From: DATKRB01 sp963794215
GTDB taxonomy: Bacteria; Actinomycetota; Acidimicrobiia; Acidimicrobiales; RAAP-2
Assembly (NCBI GenBank): GCA_963794215.1
Contig: CAWCCQ010000008.1
Location: 1-64,000 of the forward strand
Length of the DNA stretch: 64,000 bases
Reading direction: 5' to 3'
The first letter of the stretch is position 1. The number at the start of each line of letters is the position of its first letter. The position numbers and the translations under genes are program-made. The notes below the pieces were generated by a model. That model saw only the letters and a list, made by a program, of their open reading frames with translations, searched no databases and had not been told where the DNA came from. Shown piece by piece: positions 60,170-64,000 of the stretch.

Positions 60170-61431
60170 CGCTTCACGATCACGGGGTGGCGATCGGTTC
60201 CCTCGTAGTTGCGGACGTGCTCCTCGTAGTCGATGAAGAGCGAGGCCTCGGGATCGAACTTGCGCTGCAGAGAGCGGAACGCGATGCGCTTGTCGAGCTC
60301 GTCAAGGCGGACGAGCGCCGCCGGGTCGTCGAGCCCTCGCACGTCGAGCTTCGAACGGGCCGCTTGAAATGCGAGCCGGCCGCGTTCAGTTCGTACCAGC
60401 ACGCTCGTCCATCCGTCCATCGAGCCGACGCTGCCCACCGACAGGTCGGCGCTCCGGCCGAGAAAGTCGGCACACTCGTCGCAGCCCTTCAACGCGACGC
60501 CGTGGAATCGCTTCACCGGTTCGTCGACCGCGACCTCGCCGTCTCGGTACTCGACGATCATGCGGCCCCGAATGACGTCGACCTTCGAGACGCGGTCCAT
60601 ATCGACCGACCGGCGCTCCTGCAGCTCGCGCAAGATGAGCCCTTCGTAGTCGAAGCTCTTGGTGCACATCAGGGCGATCGTAAGCACGACGGCGTCCACC
60701 CGGTGTGCACCGGTAGGCCAACGTCGGGCCTGCATCGCACGGATGCCCTCGACCTCACACGGCGTGCCCACCACCGCCAAGCGGGGCCGGGCCGGCAGCG
60801 AGTAGCGGCTCAGGTCCAGCTCGGCCAGCGCCATGGTCTGGTTGTAGAAGCTGCCCGAGGCGGCGGAGATCTCCTGCGCCGTCGTAGCGATGGTCGCCAC
60901 TCCCTTCCAAGGCTCGTCCTTGTCGGTGCTGGGCTTGGAAACGAGCGCCCCGTCGATCTCGCCAGCGGCCAGAAGCCCGATCAACAGCGCGGTGACCGCT
61001 CCGCCGTCCTGCACCGTGTCCGAACGCGCCGAGGCTCGCACCGCGAATTGCTCGAGCACGGCTCCCAGGCCGTCCGCCGGGGGTCCGCCGGTGATCTTCC
61101 AGTAGGTGTCCGCGGCGTCCGAGCGCACCTCAGTCGCCGCTACCTCGCTGTCGTCGGCCACGGTTGACGGCGGCCAGAGCGCCTCGTACCGCAGTCCAGC
61201 TCGTGGGCAGAAGTCCCAGCACAAGGAGCACCCGGTGCACATCTTCACCAGTTCGGGCAGGTTGGTGTCCTCGTCCACGCCGATCGAGTTCGAGGGGCAC
61301 ACAGCGACGCAGGTCCCGCACTGGACGCACCGATCGGCGTCGATCACCCCCGCCTCGAGCTCCCAGAACCACACCTTGCCGGGGGGCTCGGGAATGCCGT
61401 TCATCTCCTCGCGCAGCCGGTAGCGCTTCAC
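60166..61431 (-). CDS. FrhB/FpoF-like iron-sulfur flavoprotein (F420H2 or ferredoxin oxidoreductase)
   Basis: The product is 421 aa from GTG 61431, overlapping the sulfite reductase stop as GTGA. Two [4Fe-4S] motifs lie near the N-terminus: CVQCGTCVAVCPSN and MCTGCSLCWDFCPR. Then come FrhB-type blocks: QDGGAVTALLIGLLAAGEID, RPRLAVVGTPCEVEGIRAMQ, LTIALMCTKSFDYEGLI and CDECADFLGRSADLSVGSVG. This is the layout of F420H2-oxidising FpoF/FrhB and of the N-terminal half of methanogen Fsr. It probably supplies electrons to the adjacent sulfite reductase. Confidence 0.88.
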   Translation of the reverse strand: MKRYRLREEMNGIPEPPGKVWFWELEAGVIDADRCVQCGTCVAVCPSNSIGVDEDTNLPELVKMCTGCSLCWDFCPRAGLRYEALWPPSTVADDSEVAATEVRSDAADTYWKITGGPPADGLGAVLEQFAVRASARSDTVQDGGAVTALLIGLLAAGEIDGALVSKPSTDKDEPWKGVATIATTAQEISAASGSFYNQTMALAELDLSRYSLPARPRLAVVGTPCEVEGIRAMQARRWPTGAHRVDAVVLTIALMCTKSFDYEGLILRELQERRSVDMDRVSKVDVIRGRMIVEYRDGEVAVDEPVKRFHGVALKGCDECADFLGRSADLSVGSVGSMDGWTSVLVRTERGRLAFQAARSKLDVRGLDDPAALVRLDELDKRIAFRSLQRKFDPEASLFIDYEEHVRNYEGTDRHPVIVKR

Positions 61432-63158
61432 GCCGGCTCCATCAGGGTCGACCGCAGCTCGTCGTTGGGCGTGCGTCGGGCCCAGTTGTGGAAGGACTCG
61501 AGGGCCCGACGCTCCCGTCGGTAGCGCTCGACCACCCGGACCAGCGCGTCGGGTACAACGTCGACGGGCATCGCGCCGACGACCCAATCGATGAACGCGG
61601 CGTCGGGACCGAGCGAACCGCCCAGGCCGATGTCCACTGCCTCCTCGATGTGCTCGCCGACGTCCGCGATGTCGCCGCGGAACCCGATGTCGGCCACCTG
61701 GGGCTGGGCGCACGACGCCGGGCAACCCGAAAAGTGCATCCGGATCACCCCCAGGTCCTCGGCGTGAGAACCGAACCTCTCACCGGTCGGGCGGTCGGTC
61801 CCCGACAGGCGGCGGTCGAGCGCCCGCGCCCACTTGACCGCCCGTTCCTTGGTCTCGACCACGGCGAAGCGGCAGAACTCGCTTCCGGTGCAAGCCACCA
61901 CGCCCCGTTCGAAGGGTCCGGGGAATGGCGAGTAGGTCTCGAGCAGCGGCTCGGCCAACAGCCGCTCGAGCCGGTCCTCGGGCACACCGCTCAGGACGAA
62001 GTTCTGATCGGTCCCGATTCGCACGGTGCCGTCCCCGTAGGCCTCCGACAGGCGAGCTACCTCAACCAGGTCGATGCCGTGCATCCGACCCACTGGCACC
62101 GAGCAGCCGACGTAGACGAGCCCGTTCTGTTTCTGAGGATGGACCCCGACGTGGTCACCCCGGAACCGACGGGTCAGCTCTTCGCCCGCGGGCGACAGGT
62201 CGAAGCGCGCCCGCTGAGCCAGTTCGGCGCGGAAACCCTCGGGGCCCAGCTCTTGGACCAGGTACCGCATGCGCGCCAGGCCCCGGTTCTCGCGATTGCC
62301 CAACTCACCGAAGAGCTGCGCGATGGCCCGTGTCAGCTCGACCGCTTGGTCGGGTCGGACGAACACGTCGATGTCCTGGGCCATGCGCTCGCCGTCGGAC
62401 AGACCCCCGCCGACCAGGACGTTGAAACCCACGGTGCTGTCCTCCGCCCGCGCCGGCCACAGGCCGATATCGTCGATCTCCACTCGGGCGCAGTCCTCGA
62501 GGCACCCGGTGACGGCGATCTTGAACTTGCGGGGCAGGTTGGCGTACTCGCGGTTGCCCGTGAAGAACGCCGAGATGGCCTGGGCCACGGGCAGTGCATC
62601 CACCACCTCGTCGCGGTCGACTCCTGACACCGGGCACGAGCAGACGTTGCGAGCGGAGTCGCCGCACGCCTGCACGGTGGTGATGCCCACGTCCCAGAAG
62701 CGACGCCAGATGCGGGGGATGTCCTCGATCCGCAACCAGTGCAGCTGAATGTCCTGGCGGGTCGTGAGGTCCGCGTAGCGGTTCCCGAACACCGCGCTGT
62801 CCACCGGGCCCTCGGCAAACGCGTCGGCTGCGACACCGATCTCGCGGATCTGGGGCGCCGTCAGAACCCCACCGGGGACCTTGATCCGCATCATGAGGGC
62901 GTCGCCGCCCTGCCGCTGAGGGTAGATGCCCACCCATTTGAGACGTTCGACCTCTCCGGGGACTGCGTTCAGCGCGGCGATGCCCTCGACCGAGTACTTG
63001 TCGATGATGGCCTGGGCCACCTCGAATGGGTGGCGCTGCAGCTTCAGCTGCTCGACCGAGTTGAGCTCGCCGATATGCCGGTAAGGGCGCACGAACCGCA
63101 ACGCTCGCTCGCGTCCGCGGAACTCCACGCCATAGGGATTGTCGAGGTCGCGAGGCAT
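61428..63158 (-). CDS. sir: Assimilatory sulfite reductase (siroheme, NirA/CysI-like)
   Basis: The product is 576 aa from ATG 63158, overlapping the cysH stop (TGATG). It has two ferredoxin-like repeats, with IQLHWLRIEDIPRIWRRFWD and TVQACGDSARNVCSCPVSGV in the first half and RIGTDQNFVLSGV, CTGSEFCRFAVVETKERAV in the second. The siroheme/[4Fe-4S] cysteines are in VACTGSEFCR and HFSGCPASCAQPQVADIGF. It reduces sulfite to sulfide with six electrons. There is no CysJ-type flavoprotein nearby; the FrhB-like gene takes that place. Confidence 0.93.
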   Translation of the reverse strand: MPRDLDNPYGVEFRGRERALRFVRPYRHIGELNSVEQLKLQRHPFEVAQAIIDKYSVEGIAALNAVPGEVERLKWVGIYPQRQGGDALMMRIKVPGGVLTAPQIREIGVAADAFAEGPVDSAVFGNRYADLTTRQDIQLHWLRIEDIPRIWRRFWDVGITTVQACGDSARNVCSCPVSGVDRDEVVDALPVAQAISAFFTGNREYANLPRKFKIAVTGCLEDCARVEIDDIGLWPARAEDSTVGFNVLVGGGLSDGERMAQDIDVFVRPDQAVELTRAIAQLFGELGNRENRGLARMRYLVQELGPEGFRAELAQRARFDLSPAGEELTRRFRGDHVGVHPQKQNGLVYVGCSVPVGRMHGIDLVEVARLSEAYGDGTVRIGTDQNFVLSGVPEDRLERLLAEPLLETYSPFPGPFERGVVACTGSEFCRFAVVETKERAVKWARALDRRLSGTDRPTGERFGSHAEDLGVIRMHFSGCPASCAQPQVADIGFRGDIADVGEHIEEAVDIGLGGSLGPDAAFIDWVVGAMPVDVVPDALVRVVERYRRERRALESFHNWARRTPNDELRSTLMEPA

Positions 63159-63844
63159 CAGGTGTGCAAGCCGCATTCGACCTTGTCGGTGCCCGACCAC
63201 CGGCCCGCTCTCGGATCCTCGCCTTCGGCGACGGGCCGGGTCGTCGGGGCGCATCCGATGGACAGGTACCCCTTGGCGACCAGCGGGTGAGCGGGCAGGT
63301 CGTGATCGACCAGGTAGCTCGCGATGTCGTCCTCGGTCCAGGTGGCAAGCGGGTTGACCTTGACGAGACCGAAGGCGTCGTCCCAGGCCACGACAGGTGC
63401 TGCGGTGCGGGTAGGCGCGTCCACCCGCTTGAGGGCAGTCAGCCAGGCAGCGCGTCCCGCCAGCGCCTGGCGCAACGGGGCGACCTTGCGGAGCTGGCAG
63501 CAACCCTCGGACCCGCACGGGGTACTGGCTGCCTCGGGGCCGGGATGGGTCACCGTCAGGTTGAGCCCGTAGCGGTCACGAACCTCCTCGACGAAGGCCA
63601 ACGTCTCAGGGAAGTGCGCCTCGGTGTCCAAAAACACGACGGGCACGTCCGGATCGTGGGCGACAGCCAGGTCGACCAGCACGACGTCTTGGAACGACGC
63701 CGCCACCAGTAGCGAGCCGCCGAAGCGCTCCATGGCCCAGGCCACCACCTTGCCCGCCGGAGCGGTCTCGAACTCGTCGTTCAGCGCGGCGAGCTCCGCG
63801 GCCAGGTCGGCCGGAGGAGTTGCCACCGTCGTGACCTCTGACAT
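63158..63844 (-). CDS. cysH: Phosphoadenylyl/adenylyl-sulfate reductase CysH
   Basis: The product is 228 aa from ATG 63844 after GAGGAGG. The PP-loop core is LLVAASFQDVVLVDLAVAHD, followed by VPVVFLDTEAHFPETLAFVE. The iron-sulfur ligands are GCCQLRKVAPLRQAL and YLSIGCAPTTRPV with ECGLHT at the end. This CC..C..C set marks the [4Fe-4S] APS-reductase type, and the terminal ECGLH holds the catalytic Cys. It makes sulfite from APS and is the first gene of the operon shown. Confidence 0.94.
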   Translation of the reverse strand: MSEVTTVATPPADLAAELAALNDEFETAPAGKVVAWAMERFGGSLLVAASFQDVVLVDLAVAHDPDVPVVFLDTEAHFPETLAFVEEVRDRYGLNLTVTHPGPEAASTPCGSEGCCQLRKVAPLRQALAGRAAWLTALKRVDAPTRTAAPVVAWDDAFGLVKVNPLATWTEDDIASYLVDHDLPAHPLVAKGYLSIGCAPTTRPVAEGEDPRAGRWSGTDKVECGLHT

Positions 63845-64000
63845 CTGCAGCCCTCCTCGTGGATCGTCTGTCGCCCTACGCTCAGCCGCCGTCCCAGCGC
63901 GGTTGCTCGGCACGCCGAAACAGCGAATCATGATTTGTCCGGTCGACTTTCATCGAGTATACATGACTAAAATGGTCGAGTTTGGGGGGGCCACCCGGCT
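63845..64000 (-). promoter_or_regulatory. Upstream region of the sulfate-assimilation operon
   Basis: On the minus strand TATACT at 63961-63956 could be a -10, with a weak CAAACT at 63984-63979 as -35. GACTTTCATCGAGTATACATGACTAAAATGGTCGAG contains a rough dyad that could bind a regulator. Evidence is weak. Confidence 0.3.

Noticed and set aside
63845..64000. SAM or cobalamin riboswitch upstream of cysH
   Set aside because: Only 156 bp are visible and I could not identify the conserved core of either class; the -10 and dyad signals are weak.

Overview
The window is high-GC DNA from an actinobacterium, probably of the class Acidimicrobiia. The pointers are a secreted protein with YWLVASDGGIFAFG-type repeats, an F420-type (FrhB/FpoF-like) protein beside a sulfite reductase, BTAD and large LuxR regulators, and many GTG and TTG starts. 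This placement is inference from protein character, not from a marker gene. Layout: (1) 1-13,605 holds two tandem integrated elements. The left one contributes only the start of its integrase (1-274). The right one is a complete unit of about 13.2 kb bounded by two identical 39-bp copies of the 5' half of a tRNA-Arg(UCU) gene. It carries an ASCH protein, a RepA-like ATPase, small zinc-ribbon proteins, a frameshifted HK97-type major capsid protein, a tightly coupled minus-strand operon of small membrane and zinc-ribbon proteins under a secreted TasA-like protein, and a tyrosine integrase at its right edge. No portal, terminase, protease or tail gene was recognised, so it reads as a decayed prophage or phage satellite. 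(2) 13.9-20.2 kb is a scrapyard: a broken G1-peptidase surface protein, a frameshifted plasmid-type ssb, an ardC remnant and two back-to-back IS630 elements sharing one TA. (3) 20.5-24.7 kb is an intact histidine kinase / response regulator / MMPL exporter operon, followed by a truncated zinc-ribbon P-loop gene and about 1.1 kb of non-coding palindromic repeats related to a copy at 20.2 kb. (4) 26-32.2 kb holds two TetR-controlled loci (SDR-DUF427-TetR with repeated operators, and a divergent MFS/TetR pair) with an EthD fragment, a broken MFS gene and a VOC protein. (5) 32.2-34.2 kb holds gene debris, including a recombination scar joining half an aldo/keto reductase to the tail of an amidohydrolase. 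(6) 34.3-46.5 kb is a stress and redox cluster: molybdopterin oxidoreductase, FtsH, DUF302, MsrA, MsrB, catalase, hydrolases, a BTAD regulator and an aldo/keto reductase. (7) 46.5-50.3 kb holds a large LuxR regulator with one frameshift plus TetR and GAF-regulator remnants. (8) About 50.6-57.96 kb is an island next to tRNA-Ala(CGC): ArdC antirestriction protein, serine recombinase, a split HipA-like kinase with a HIRAN partner and an uncharacterised third gene, and a tyrosine integrase whose end lies 16 bp from the tRNA. (9) 58-64 kb is chromosomal backbone on the minus strand: cysH, sulfite reductase and an FrhB/FpoF-like iron-sulfur protein joined by 1-4 nt overlaps, then a small protein, an ABC ATPase and a membrane protein. 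The two loci most worth following up are the split HipA-HIRAN operon (54.3-56.7 kb) and the cysH-sir-frhB operon (60.2-63.8 kb), whose architecture suggests a split, F420H2- or ferredoxin-fed assimilatory sulfite reductase. Single-base frameshifts occur in about a dozen otherwise good genes, several at homopolymers, so some pseudogene calls may be sequencing artefacts.
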